The notes under the pieces were generated by a model. That model saw nothing but the letters and a program-made list of their open reading frames with translations. It had not been told where the DNA came from and made no database searches. The position numbers and the translations under genes were made by a program. Positions 52,149 to 60,831 of a stretch of 64,000 nt of DNA are shown piece by piece. Source of the DNA: Flavobacterium sp. (GTDB lineage Bacteria; Bacteroidota; Bacteroidia; Flavobacteriales; Flavobacteriaceae); NCBI RefSeq assembly GCF_027531705.1, contig NZ_JAPZSP010000020.1, positions 124,001 through 188,000 on the forward strand, given 5' to 3'. The first letter of the stretch is position 1, and the number at the start of each line of letters is the position of its first letter.

Positions 52149-53207
52149 ATGAAAGTCAAAAACATTGTCATTGTACTACTTATACTATCACTTGGCGGAT
52201 TAATTGCCTATAGAATCACAAAAAACAATTCTGAATCTGATAAAGCAAAAGACAAAGGTGGCAAAAAACCACCAATGGGAATTACAGCAATTGTTGCCAA
52301 AGCGGAAGATTTTGCAAATGATTTAACATTATCTGGTTCTATAGAAGCTAATGAACAAATCGAAATTAGAAGTGAAGTTTCGGGAATTGTTGAAACAATT
52401 GCTTTCAAAGAAGGTGCAACGGTTAGTAAAGGGCAACTTTTATTCAAAGTAAACGATGTGGAACTCAGAGCACAATTAGCACAAGCACAAACCAAACAAT
52501 CATTAGCATCAGAAAACGAACGCAGAGCCAAATTACTTTTGCAAAAAGAAGCTATAAGTCAAGAAGAATACGATATTGCAAGTGCCGATTTTAGAACGGC
52601 TCAATCGCAAACACAACTCATTCGTGCTCAAATAGCCAAAACTTCGGTTAGAGCACCGTTTTCGGGCAAAATTGGATTACGTTCCATTTCGCCTGGAACT
52701 TATGTTACGCCTGCAACGCTAATTGCCAAATTAATGAGTACCAATCCATTAAAAATTACTTTTTCAATTCCAGAGAAATATGCTTCTGATATCAAATTAA
52801 ATTCTGAAATAAAATTTACTGTCAACGGTTTGCCAGAAAAATATAATGCTAAAATCTATGCAATTGAACCAGGAATAGAAACTACAACTAGAACATTAAG
52901 TATTAGAGCAATAACACAAAATACAAATGGAAAACTTTTGCCAGGAACTTTCGCCAATGTCGAACTGCCTTTAACAACTATAAAAGATGCAATCGTCATT
53001 CCAACGGAAGCAATAATTCCAGTTCAGAGTGGAAAAAAAGTGTTTATAGCCAATAACGGGAAAGCCAAAGAAATAATGGTACAAACATTAACTAGAACCG
53101 ATAAAAATATTGTTGTCACTTCTGGTCTAAAAGTTGGCGACACTGTATTGACATCTGGTGTTATGTCGCTAAAAAATGACGATGCCATCAAAGTAATTTT
53201 GAAATAA
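52149..53207 (+). CDS. RND efflux periplasmic adaptor (membrane fusion protein)
   Basis: The 352-residue protein has an N-terminal membrane anchor (IVIVLLILSLGGLIAYRI), the paired lipoyl-type segments (GSIEANEQIEIRSEVSGIVETI and VRAPFSGKIGLRSISPGTYV), a coiled-coil hairpin between them, and a C-terminal beta-barrel/MP domain (FSIPEKYASDIKLNSEIKFTV). It bridges the RND pump and the TolC channel. The pump gene follows after 9 bases, the TolC-type gene after that, giving a complete tripartite efflux operon. Confidence 0.94.
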   Translation: MKVKNIVIVLLILSLGGLIAYRITKNNSESDKAKDKGGKKPPMGITAIVAKAEDFANDLTLSGSIEANEQIEIRSEVSGIVETIAFKEGATVSKGQLLFKVNDVELRAQLAQAQTKQSLASENERRAKLLLQKEAISQEEYDIASADFRTAQSQTQLIRAQIAKTSVRAPFSGKIGLRSISPGTYVTPATLIAKLMSTNPLKITFSIPEKYASDIKLNSEIKFTVNGLPEKYNAKIYAIEPGIETTTRTLSIRAITQNTNGKLLPGTFANVELPLTTIKDAIVIPTEAIIPVQSGKKVFIANNGKAKEIMVQTLTRTDKNIVVTSGLKVGDTVLTSGVMSLKNDDAIKVILK

Positions 53208-53216
53208 AAAATCTTA

Positions 53217-56200
53217 ATGAGTTTATCTACACTAAGCATAAAACGACCTGTTTTTACCATTGTGATTAATCTTTTGATTATTCTCTTTGGAATCTTGGGT
53301 TACAGTTATTTGGGCGTTCGCGAATTTCCTTCAATTGATCCTGCGCAAATCAATGTTCGAACCAATTATACTGGTGCCAACGCCGATATTATTGAGTCGC
53401 AAATTACCGAACCACTAGAAAAAGCTATAAATTCTATTGACGGAATTAGAAATATAACTTCTTCAAGTAACCAAGGTTCGAGTAATATTAATATTGAGTT
53501 CAAACTCGAAAAAAATCTGGAAGAAGCAGCTAATGATGTGCGTGATAAAGTATCTCAAGCTGTTAGAAGTTTGCCACAAGATATAGATGCACCGCCAGTA
53601 GTTTCGAAAGCAGATGCCGATTCAGACGCTATCATTTCGATGACAGTTCAAAGTGAAACCAAAAATGTTTTAGAACTGAGCGATTATGCCGAAAATGTAA
53701 TTGCCGAAAGGATTCAAACCATTCCTGGTGTAAGTGGTGTACAAATTTGGGGACAAAAACGCTACTCAATGCGTATTTGGATGGATCCTATTAAGCTGAA
53801 TTCGTATGGGTTAACCGTTAGCGATGTTAGAAAAGCTTTAGATAATCAAAATGTCGAATTACCATCAGGAAAACTCACAGGAAACAATACTGAGTTAATG
53901 GTTAAAACGCTCGGCAATTTATCTTCCGAAAAAGAATTTAATGATATTATTATAGTTTCTGATGCTACTAAAACTGTCAGATTGAGTGATATTGGTTACG
54001 CAACATTAGCGCCAGAAAATTTAGAAACCAATTTTACAGTTTCAGGAGGTCCAATGGTTGCAGTTGCAGTTGTACCACAACCTGGAACTAATTATTTAGA
54101 AATAGCCGATCAATTTTATAAAGAAATTGACAAATTAAAAAAAGACTTGCCAAGTGACATCAAGTTAAACATTGCCTTAGACACTACTGTTTTTATTAAA
54201 AAATCGGTTGTAGAAGTAGCTGAAACACTTTTGATTTCAATTATTTTAGTAATTCTAATTATCTTTTTGTTTTTTAGAGATTGGGCTATTGCTTTCAGAC
54301 CATTAATTGACATTCCTGTTTCGCTGATTGCTACTTTTTTCATCATGTATCTTTTCGGATTTTCAATCAATGTTTTGACGTTATTAGCCATAGTTCTAGC
54401 AACAGGATTAGTAGTTGACGACGGAATTGTAGTTACCGAAAATATTTTCAAAAAAGTCGAAGAAGGTATGTCGCCAATTGAAGCTGCTATAAAAGGTTCA
54501 AACGAAATTTTCTTTGCCGTAATTTCAATTTCGGTAACATTAGCTGCAGTATTTTTACCAATTATTTTCCTTGAAGGTTTTGTGGGACGATTATTTCGAG
54601 AATTTGGTGTCGTCATTGGTGCCGCTGTTTTAATTTCAGCTTTTGTATCGCTTACATTAACACCCATGTTGAATGCCTATTTGATGAAAAGTGGCGTACA
54701 AAAGAAAACAAAATTCTATGAATTAACCGAACCTTTTTTTGTTAATTTAAACAAAGGCTATGCTTCATCATTAACTGGATTTTTAAAGAGAAAATGGTTG
54801 AGTTTTCCAATAATTTTAGTTTGCATCGGTTTGATAATCTTGTTTTTTAATATTTTGCCCAAAGAAACCGCACCCTACGACGATAGAAGTTTAGGAATTG
54901 TAAGTGTAACAACGCCCGAAGGATCAACTTATGAATATACTGATAGATTTATGCAAGATTTATCTAAGTTAATCAACGATTCTATTCCTGAAAAGAAAAT
55001 TGCTTTGGTAATTACATCTCCAGGATTTTTATCAAATTCTGTCAATACTGGTAGAGTACGGTTGGCATTAGTTGATCCAAGTGAAAGAGAAAAATCGCAA
55101 AAACAAATAGTTGATGATTTGAATAAATGGGCAAAAAAATACCCGCAAGCCAAAGTCAATGTTTCCGAACAACCCACAATTGCTGTTAATAGACGTGGTG
55201 GTTTGCCTATTCAATATATCATTCAAGCACCAACTTTTGAAAAATTAAGAGAAAAAATTCCACAGTTTATGGAAGAAGCTGGTAAAAATGAAACCTTTTC
55301 TAATGTCGATGTGAATTTAAAATTTAATAAACCAGAAATAAATGTCACCATTAATCGTAAAAAAGCAGAAAGTTTAGGAATTTCCGTTTTAGATGTTGCG
55401 CAAACATTGCAATTATCATTAAGTGGTCAGCGTTTTGGTTATTTTATGAAAGACGGAAAACAATACCAAGTAATTGGACAATTTGACGAAAAAGACAGAG
55501 ATGCACCACTCGACTTAACATCGATGTTTGTGAAAAATAAAGAAGGACAACTCATCCAATTAGACAATGTTGTTGATGTTGAAGAACAGAGCAATCCACC
55601 ACAATTATTTCATAACAATCGTTACATGTCAGCAACTGTTTCGGCTGGTTTGGCACCTGGAAAAAGTATGATTGACGGCATCAATGCAATGGACGAAATA
55701 AAAGCAAAAGTTTTGGATGCTTCGTTCACAACCGATTTAGGTGGAGAATCAAGAGATTTTGTCGAAAGTAGTTCTAATACTTCATTTGCATTTGGACTAG
55801 CTTTATTGTTAATTTTCTTGATATTAGCTGCTCAATTTGAAAGTTTTATTGATCCATTCATTATAATTTTAACCGTTCCAATGGCGGTTGCTGGTGCCTT
55901 ATTTTCGCTTTGGTTATTTGGACAAACATGGAATATTTTTAGTCAAATTGGAACAGTAATGCTTATTGGTTTGGTAACTAAAAACGGAATTTTGATAGTT
56001 GAATTTGCCAATCAATTACGCGAACAAGGAAAATCGAAATATGACGCTATTTTAGAAGCTTCTGAAGCACGATTAAGACCAATTTTGATGACCAGTTTGG
56101 CAATTGCGCTTGGTGCATTGCCTATTGCATTATCACTAGGAGCAGCCTCTGCAAGCCGAATGGGAATGGGAATTGTTATTGTTGGCGGAACCATGTTCTC

Positions 56201-56303
56201 ATTGTTATTAACGCTTTTTATAATACCAGCTATTTATTTGATGTGGTCGAAAGCTAGAAAACATCGCCCAGAATTTGATAATTTAGAAGCATTAGAAAAA
56301 TAA
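53217..56303 (+). CDS. RND efflux permease (HAE1/AcrB-like)
   Basis: The 1028-residue protein has the AcrB-type layout: twelve transmembrane helices with two large periplasmic loops, the starting helix IKRPVFTIVINLLIILFGILGY, and the TM4 proton-relay GLVVDDGIVVTENI containing the paired Asp residues. Loop features such as FREFGVVIGAAVLISAFVSLTLTPML are family-conserved. It exports drugs, detergents or other amphiphiles using the proton gradient; the substrate is unknown. It sits between adaptor and TolC genes. Confidence 0.96.
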   Translation: MSLSTLSIKRPVFTIVINLLIILFGILGYSYLGVREFPSIDPAQINVRTNYTGANADIIESQITEPLEKAINSIDGIRNITSSSNQGSSNINIEFKLEKNLEEAANDVRDKVSQAVRSLPQDIDAPPVVSKADADSDAIISMTVQSETKNVLELSDYAENVIAERIQTIPGVSGVQIWGQKRYSMRIWMDPIKLNSYGLTVSDVRKALDNQNVELPSGKLTGNNTELMVKTLGNLSSEKEFNDIIIVSDATKTVRLSDIGYATLAPENLETNFTVSGGPMVAVAVVPQPGTNYLEIADQFYKEIDKLKKDLPSDIKLNIALDTTVFIKKSVVEVAETLLISIILVILIIFLFFRDWAIAFRPLIDIPVSLIATFFIMYLFGFSINVLTLLAIVLATGLVVDDGIVVTENIFKKVEEGMSPIEAAIKGSNEIFFAVISISVTLAAVFLPIIFLEGFVGRLFREFGVVIGAAVLISAFVSLTLTPMLNAYLMKSGVQKKTKFYELTEPFFVNLNKGYASSLTGFLKRKWLSFPIILVCIGLIILFFNILPKETAPYDDRSLGIVSVTTPEGSTYEYTDRFMQDLSKLINDSIPEKKIALVITSPGFLSNSVNTGRVRLALVDPSEREKSQKQIVDDLNKWAKKYPQAKVNVSEQPTIAVNRRGGLPIQYIIQAPTFEKLREKIPQFMEEAGKNETFSNVDVNLKFNKPEINVTINRKKAESLGISVLDVAQTLQLSLSGQRFGYFMKDGKQYQVIGQFDEKDRDAPLDLTSMFVKNKEGQLIQLDNVVDVEEQSNPPQLFHNNRYMSATVSAGLAPGKSMIDGINAMDEIKAKVLDASFTTDLGGESRDFVESSSNTSFAFGLALLLIFLILAAQFESFIDPFIIILTVPMAVAGALFSLWLFGQTWNIFSQIGTVMLIGLVTKNGILIVEFANQLREQGKSKYDAILEASEARLRPILMTSLAIALGALPIALSLGAASASRMGMGIVIVGGTMFSLLLTLFIIPAIYLMWSKARKHRPEFDNLEALEK

Positions 56304-56307
56304 AATT

Positions 56308-57609
56308 ATGCAACAAATAGGTAAACTACTTTTTCTTATTTTACTAGGATTTTCATCGCAAGCACAGGAAATGCTGAAACTTGAAGATGCTGTTAAAATT
56401 GCTTTGGAAAATAATTATGAAATCAAAATTGCTAAAAACAATTTGAAAATTGATGAAACCAATTCAACTGCAGGAAATGCTGGAATGTTACCAAATGTAA
56501 ATGCCACATTAACCAACAACAATAGTGAATTTAACACCACTCAAGTCCAAGCTGATGGTACTGAGAGAACACTTGATAATGCCATCAATCATAATTTAAC
56601 TTATGGAATTGGATTAGATTGGACTATTTTTGATGGTATGCGAATGTTTGCACGACGAGAACAACTAAAAGTTTTGCAAAAACAAGGCGAAGCTGAATTA
56701 AAACTGGCTATTATTACTAAAATAGGGGATGTTTATGCAACCTACTTTGATTTAGTGCAACAACAACAACAAATAAAAGCGCTAGATACAGCTATCGTAA
56801 TTTCAAACCAACGATTAACTACTGCTCAAAATAGATATACTATTGGAAAAGCAGCCAAATTAGAAGTATTAAACGCACAAGTCGATTTGAATACCGATGT
56901 AAGTTCAAGATTAAAACAACTTGATTTATATCAAAATGCAAAAATTAGATTGAATGAAATTTTGGCAAGAGAAATTGCCACTGATTTTGTAGTTGAAGAT
57001 AAAATTGCCGTTGATGAAAGCTTAAATTTTGCAGATTTAAAAACTTTAGCCGAAAAACAAAATCCGCAATTGCAAGCTCAAATTTTAGAAAATAATAATG
57101 TCGAATTGAATTTGAAACAAGTAAAAGCTGGGCGTTATCCAACCGTAAGAATAAATTCGGGGTATAATTTTACTCGTTCAGAGGCATCGTTAGGGTTTAT
57201 TACGCAATCATCAGGAAGAGGTTTTGTGTATGGGATTAATGCTTCCGTTCCCATTTTTAGTGGTTTCAATCAAAATCGAAATGAAAAAGTTGCAAAACTT
57301 CAAGTTGATAATGCCGATTTTGTTATCAATCAGCAAAAAATAGCTTTACAATCGCAACTGGCAATGGCTTTTCAGAGTTTTCAAACCAATTTAAAACTAT
57401 CAAAAGTTGAAGAAAAAAATACTGAAATCGCCAAACAAAATCTAGATATTACGCAAGCAAAATTCAAAATTGGCACCATTACTCCTATCGAATATCGTAC
57501 GGCACAATTAAATTATGTTCAAGCTTTAGTTCGTTATAGCAATGCACAATTTCAAACCAAACTCTACGAAATCAGCTTAAAGGAATTAAGCGGAATACTT
57601 GGTTTTTAA
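56308..57609 (+). CDS. TolC-family outer-membrane efflux protein
   Basis: The 433-residue protein has a signal peptide (MQQIGKLLFLILLGFSSQA) and the repeated alpha-hairpin pattern of OEP proteins: LKLEDAVKIALENNYEIKIAKNN and LTTAQNRYTIGKAAKLEVLNAQVDLN, with the duplicate IAKQNLDITQAKFKIGTITPIEYRTAQLNY. It forms the outer-membrane channel of this efflux system. The start is four bases after the pump stop. Confidence 0.94.
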   Translation: MQQIGKLLFLILLGFSSQAQEMLKLEDAVKIALENNYEIKIAKNNLKIDETNSTAGNAGMLPNVNATLTNNNSEFNTTQVQADGTERTLDNAINHNLTYGIGLDWTIFDGMRMFARREQLKVLQKQGEAELKLAIITKIGDVYATYFDLVQQQQQIKALDTAIVISNQRLTTAQNRYTIGKAAKLEVLNAQVDLNTDVSSRLKQLDLYQNAKIRLNEILAREIATDFVVEDKIAVDESLNFADLKTLAEKQNPQLQAQILENNNVELNLKQVKAGRYPTVRINSGYNFTRSEASLGFITQSSGRGFVYGINASVPIFSGFNQNRNEKVAKLQVDNADFVINQQKIALQSQLAMAFQSFQTNLKLSKVEEKNTEIAKQNLDITQAKFKIGTITPIEYRTAQLNYVQALVRYSNAQFQTKLYEISLKELSGILGF

Positions 57610-57668
57610 TGTAATCTATAACAAGTAAGCAAGATTTAATTTCATTTTTGCAAACTATAACGTTTTTT

Positions 57669-57678
57669 TAGTACTTTT
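57669..57678 (+). promoter_or_regulatory. Possible half-site of the AraC regulator at its own promoter
   Basis: TAGTACTTTT matches the aldehyde dehydrogenase upstream half-site TAGCACTTTT at nine of ten bases and lies 22 bases before the AraC ATG. It overlaps the likely promoter region, so it may serve for autoregulation. Confidence 0.35.
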
Positions 57679-57699
57679 AAATTTTAGAAATTTACCTAA

Positions 57700-58623
57700 A
57701 TGTCAATTAAAACATTACTAAATACTCCTGCGCTTACACACGAAAAGTCATTGAAAACTTTGGTCGAAAACCGAACCATTTTTTCATTAGATCATTGTGA
57801 ATTGAATATTTTTGAAACCTATCAAAAATCAGATTTAGTTCCACTAAAATTCAATGATTTAGTGGTAACAAGTATGCTTCGTGGCAAGAAAACAATGCAT
57901 CTTTTTGACGAGCCAAGTTTTGAGTATTTGCCAGGAGAAACGGTTATTGTTCCATCCAATGTTGAAATGAAAATTGATTTTCCTGAAGCTTCTAAAGAAA
58001 ATCCAACGCAATGTATCGCACTTGCCATTGACAATAAAATCATCACAGATACTTTAGATTTTTTAAACGAAAAATATCCAAAAGAAGGAAAAAGCAATCT
58101 TTGGAAATTAGATCACGAGAATTATTTTTTTTACAACAATGTTGAATTAGCTGGAACTATTAATAAGTTGATTAAAGAATGCATGGGTAATTCCTTAACC
58201 AAAGATGCCATTGCAGACTTGACTTTGCAAGAACTAATCATTAGAATTATACAAACGCAAACTGCCAAACGATTTGACGAAGAAAAATTTATTGATAGTA
58301 ACAGTCCGATTACACCTTCAATAGAGTTTATAAAGAAAAATATTCGAGAAACTATCAATTTGAAAGACTTAAGCGATAAAGCTTGCATGAGCACCACTTC
58401 ATTTTACCGCTATTTCAAAAGAGAATTAGGCATGAGTCCGATAGAATATATTTTGAATGAAAAAATAAAATATGCCAAAAAACTATTGAGCAATCCAAAT
58501 ATTCACATCAATGAAGTTTCGTATGCAACTGGTTTTGAGGATTGTAACTATTTTATAAGATTATTCAAAAAATACGAAGGTGTTACACCAAAACAATATC
58601 AGTTGATGAATTTTAATTCTTAA
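57700..58623 (+). CDS. AraC-family transcriptional regulator
   Basis: The 307-residue protein has an AraC_N-type ligand domain (about 1-190; EPSFEYLPGETVIVPSNVEMKID) and a C-terminal two-helix-turn-helix AraC/XylS domain: SDKACMSTTSFYRYFKRELGMSPIEYI and EVSYATGFEDCNYFIRLFKKYEGVTPKQY. It is plus-strand and meets the DUF779/aldehyde dehydrogenase unit tail to tail, with four bases of overlap. The AraC_N plus DUF779 plus aldehyde dehydrogenase neighbourhood recurs in flavobacteria, so this gene probably controls the dehydrogenase rather than the efflux operon. Confidence 0.9.
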   Translation: MSIKTLLNTPALTHEKSLKTLVENRTIFSLDHCELNIFETYQKSDLVPLKFNDLVVTSMLRGKKTMHLFDEPSFEYLPGETVIVPSNVEMKIDFPEASKENPTQCIALAIDNKIITDTLDFLNEKYPKEGKSNLWKLDHENYFFYNNVELAGTINKLIKECMGNSLTKDAIADLTLQELIIRIIQTQTAKRFDEEKFIDSNSPITPSIEFIKKNIRETINLKDLSDKACMSTTSFYRYFKRELGMSPIEYILNEKIKYAKKLLSNPNIHINEVSYATGFEDCNYFIRLFKKYEGVTPKQYQLMNFNS

Positions 58624-59003
58624 GAATTATTTAAAACTACATCTTCCAAATTAGCACTTTCTTCTTCTGTAAACAATCTATAATTCACTTTAAAAGTTTT
58701 GCCATAAGGCGTTTCCAATGAAAAACCGCCTGCTCCTATTCCATCAGTTACATCTAAGGTAAAGTGAGCGTGTTTCCAGTATTCAAATAAATCTTTATCT
58801 AGCCAAAATTCAAAATCTTTGAGAGTTCCGATACAAACATCTTCGTATCTCAAATAGAATCCGCCTTTTTCAAAACATTGCGGTTGCGTGCCTTCACAAC
58901 AGCCACCAGCTTGATAAAACATCAAATCTCCAAATTTTTCAGCTAAAAAATCAATTAAATCTAATGCTTTTTGAGTTGCATCTAATCGTTTTATTTTTTC
59001 CAT
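58620..59003 (-). CDS. DUF779 domain-containing protein
   Basis: The 127-residue protein has the DUF779 signature YQAGGCCEGTQPQCF, YEDVCIGTLKDFEFWL and DGIGAGGFSLETPYGK. The cysteine pattern suggests metal binding or redox chemistry. DUF779 proteins are almost always next to aldehyde dehydrogenases, as here. It lies 74 bases after the dehydrogenase gene with a hairpin between them, and its stop overlaps the AraC gene. Confidence 0.9.
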   Translation of the reverse strand: MEKIKRLDATQKALDLIDFLAEKFGDLMFYQAGGCCEGTQPQCFEKGGFYLRYEDVCIGTLKDFEFWLDKDLFEYWKHAHFTLDVTDGIGAGGFSLETPYGKTFKVNYRLFTEEESANLEDVVLNNS

Positions 59004-59018
59004 ATTATCATAAAATTG

Positions 59019-59059
59019 AAAGCCACGAGTTTCAAATATACTGAATTCGTGGCTTTTTT
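59019..59059. other. Intercistronic hairpin between aldehyde dehydrogenase and DUF779 genes
   Basis: AAAGCCACGA (59019-59028) pairs with TCGTGGCTTT (59047-59056) over an 18-base loop. The T run is strong on the plus strand but weak on the minus strand, where the genes lie. It may set the ratio of the two products, or be a partial terminator. Confidence 0.5.
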
Positions 59060-59077
59060 GATTAACAAACGATTTTA

Positions 59078-60583
59078 TTAAAAGAAACCTAACTTGTTTT
59101 TGTTATAAGAAATCAACATGTTTTTAGTTTGACGGTAATGATCTAACATCATTTTGTGATTTTCTCTACCAATTCCAGATTGTTTGTATCCACCAAATGG
59201 CGCACCTGCTGGATATGCATGGTATTGATTTACCCAAACACGACCAGCATGAATCGCTCTAGGAACTTGATACAATTCGTGTGCATCACGTGTCCAAACA
59301 CCAGCACCTAAACCGTACATAGTATCATTTGCAATTTCTAGAGCTTCTTCAGTAGTTTTGAAAGTTGTTACCGCTAAAACTGGTCCAAAAATTTCTTCTT
59401 GAAAAATTCTCATTTTGTTGTGACCTTTAAACAAAGTTGGTTGAATGTAGTAACCACCTTCTAAATCGTTGCCCAAATGATTTACACCACCACCACATAA
59501 TAATTCAGCACCTTCTTCTTTACCTAAATTGATGTATGAAAGAATTTTATCTTTCTGAATTTGAGAAGCTTGAGCACCCATCATTACTGTTGGATCAAGT
59601 GGATTTCCAACTTTAATATCTTTTACACGTTGTAATACTCTTTCGATGAATTTATCATATATATCTTCATGAATTAAAAGGCGTGAAGGACAAGTACAAA
59701 CTTCACCTTGATTAAATGCAAAAAGAACTGCACCTTCAACAGCTTTATCTAAAAAAGCATCATCTTCATCCATAACCGATGGAAAGAAAATATTTGGTGA
59801 TTTTCCGCCTAATTCAAGTGTTACTGGAATAATATTTTCAGTAGCATATTGCATTACCATTCTACCTGTAGCGGTTGAACCAGTGAAGGCAGCTTTAGCA
59901 ACTTTAGGGTTAGTTACCAAAGTTCTACCTAATTCTGCTCCAAAACCATTTACAACATTAATAACACCTGCTGGAAGTAAATCTCCAATTATTTCCATCA
60001 AAACCATAATAGATATTGGCGTGCTTTCTGCTGGTTTAAGAACCACACAATTTCCTGCTGCTAAAGCCGGTGCAAGTTTCCAAACCGCCATCAAAATTGG
60101 GAAATTCCAAGGAATAATTTGTGCTATAACACCAAGTGGCTCATTAATAATAATTGAAACCGTATCTTTATCCAATTCTGTTATAGAACCTTCTTCTGCG
60201 CGAATTACACTTGCAAAATATCTAAAATGATCTACCGCTAATGGAATATCGGCATTTATAGTTTCTCTAACAGCTTTTCCATTGTCAAGTGTTTCAACGA
60301 TAGCGATGTGCTCTAAATTGGCTTCTATTCTATCTGCAATTTTATTTAAGATAATACTTCTTTCTGTTGCAGAAGTTTCACTCCAAGATTTGAATGCATT
60401 GTGAGCGGCATCAACAGCCATTTCAATATCCATTTTGGCCGAATGTGCCGCTTTTGCCAATAATTTTCCATCAACAGGTGAAACAACTTCAAAGTACTGA
60501 CCTGTAGATGGCGCAGTCCATTTTCCGTTGATGTAATTATCATACTTTTCTTTTAATTGTGGTCTTTGAACTAAATTACTCAT
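59078..60583 (-). CDS. NAD(P)-dependent aldehyde dehydrogenase (ExaC/AldB-like)
   Basis: The 501-residue protein has the ALDH hallmarks: [53 protein letters not shown] with the catalytic Glu, and [15 protein letters not shown] with the catalytic Cys. Its start ([22 protein letters not shown]) and the DUF779 neighbour match acetaldehyde/short-chain aldehyde dehydrogenases (ExaC, AldB). It oxidises an aldehyde to an acid. A -7 element and a 21-base-spaced direct repeat lie upstream, consistent with AraC control. Exact aldehyde unknown. Confidence 0.92.
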   Translation of the reverse strand: MSNLVQRPQLKEKYDNYINGKWTAPSTGQYFEVVSPVDGKLLAKAAHSAKMDIEMAVDAAHNAFKSWSETSATERSIILNKIADRIEANLEHIAIVETLDNGKAVRETINADIPLAVDHFRYFASVIRAEEGSITELDKDTVSIIINEPLGVIAQIIPWNFPILMAVWKLAPALAAGNCVVLKPAESTPISIMVLMEIIGDLLPAGVINVVNGFGAELGRTLVTNPKVAKAAFTGSTATGRMVMQYATENIIPVTLELGGKSPNIFFPSVMDEDDAFLDKAVEGAVLFAFNQGEVCTCPSRLLIHEDIYDKFIERVLQRVKDIKVGNPLDPTVMMGAQASQIQKDKILSYINLGKEEGAELLCGGGVNHLGNDLEGGYYIQPTLFKGHNKMRIFQEEIFGPVLAVTTFKTTEEALEIANDTMYGLGAGVWTRDAHELYQVPRAIHAGRVWVNQYHAYPAGAPFGGYKQSGIGRENHKMMLDHYRQTKNMLISYNKNKLGFF

Positions 60584-60605
60584 AATTTTAATTTTTTGAT
60601 TTATC

Positions 60606-60613
60606 CAAAAGTA
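60606..60613 (-). promoter_or_regulatory. Candidate -7 element of the aldehyde dehydrogenase gene
   Basis: TACTTTTG on the minus strand matches TAnnTTTG, 23 bases ahead of the ATG at 60583; no -33 TTTG is present, as expected for an activator-dependent promoter. Confidence 0.55.
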
Positions 60614-60634
60614 GTTTTAACCAAATTCTTAAAA

Positions 60635-60673
60635 TAGCACTTTTTGTTCAAATTATAGCACAAAATTGTACTA
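60635..60673. promoter_or_regulatory. Candidate AraC-type operator upstream of aldehyde dehydrogenase
   Basis: TAGCAC occurs at 60635-60640 and again at 60656-60661, 21 bases apart (two helical turns). The second copy belongs to a near-perfect inverted repeat TAGCACAAAATTGTACTA (60656-60673). Direct half-sites at 21 bases are the classical AraC arrangement, and they lie just upstream of the -7 element. The gap to pheT at 60832 holds only the pheT -7 element besides. Confidence 0.55.
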
Positions 60674-60798
60674 TGTAAAATTTTAACAACATTAAATTAC
60701 ATTATACATAAAAATAATGGTAAAAAATAATGATTTTGGTAAAGCAAAAGAAATAATTATTTGACCTAAATATATTTTAAACTAAAAATTACAATACT

Positions 60799-60806
60799 TA
60801 TCTTTG
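60799..60806 (+). promoter_or_regulatory. Candidate -7 element of pheT
   Basis: TATCTTTG matches TAnnTTTG, 25 bases before the pheT ATG. Confidence 0.5.
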
Positions 60807-60831
60807 CCAACTCTAAAATTATTCGAATACG

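Noticed and set aside
54116..54667. 183-residue frame antisense to the RND pump
   Set aside because: It lies over the transmembrane region of a clear pump gene; composition (Ile/Thr/Lys-rich) is that of antisense shadow coding.
52149..58623. AraC gene as the regulator of the efflux operon
   Set aside because: It follows the TolC gene by 90 bases, but AraC-DUF779-ALDH neighbourhoods and the half-site evidence favour control of the dehydrogenase. Not excluded.
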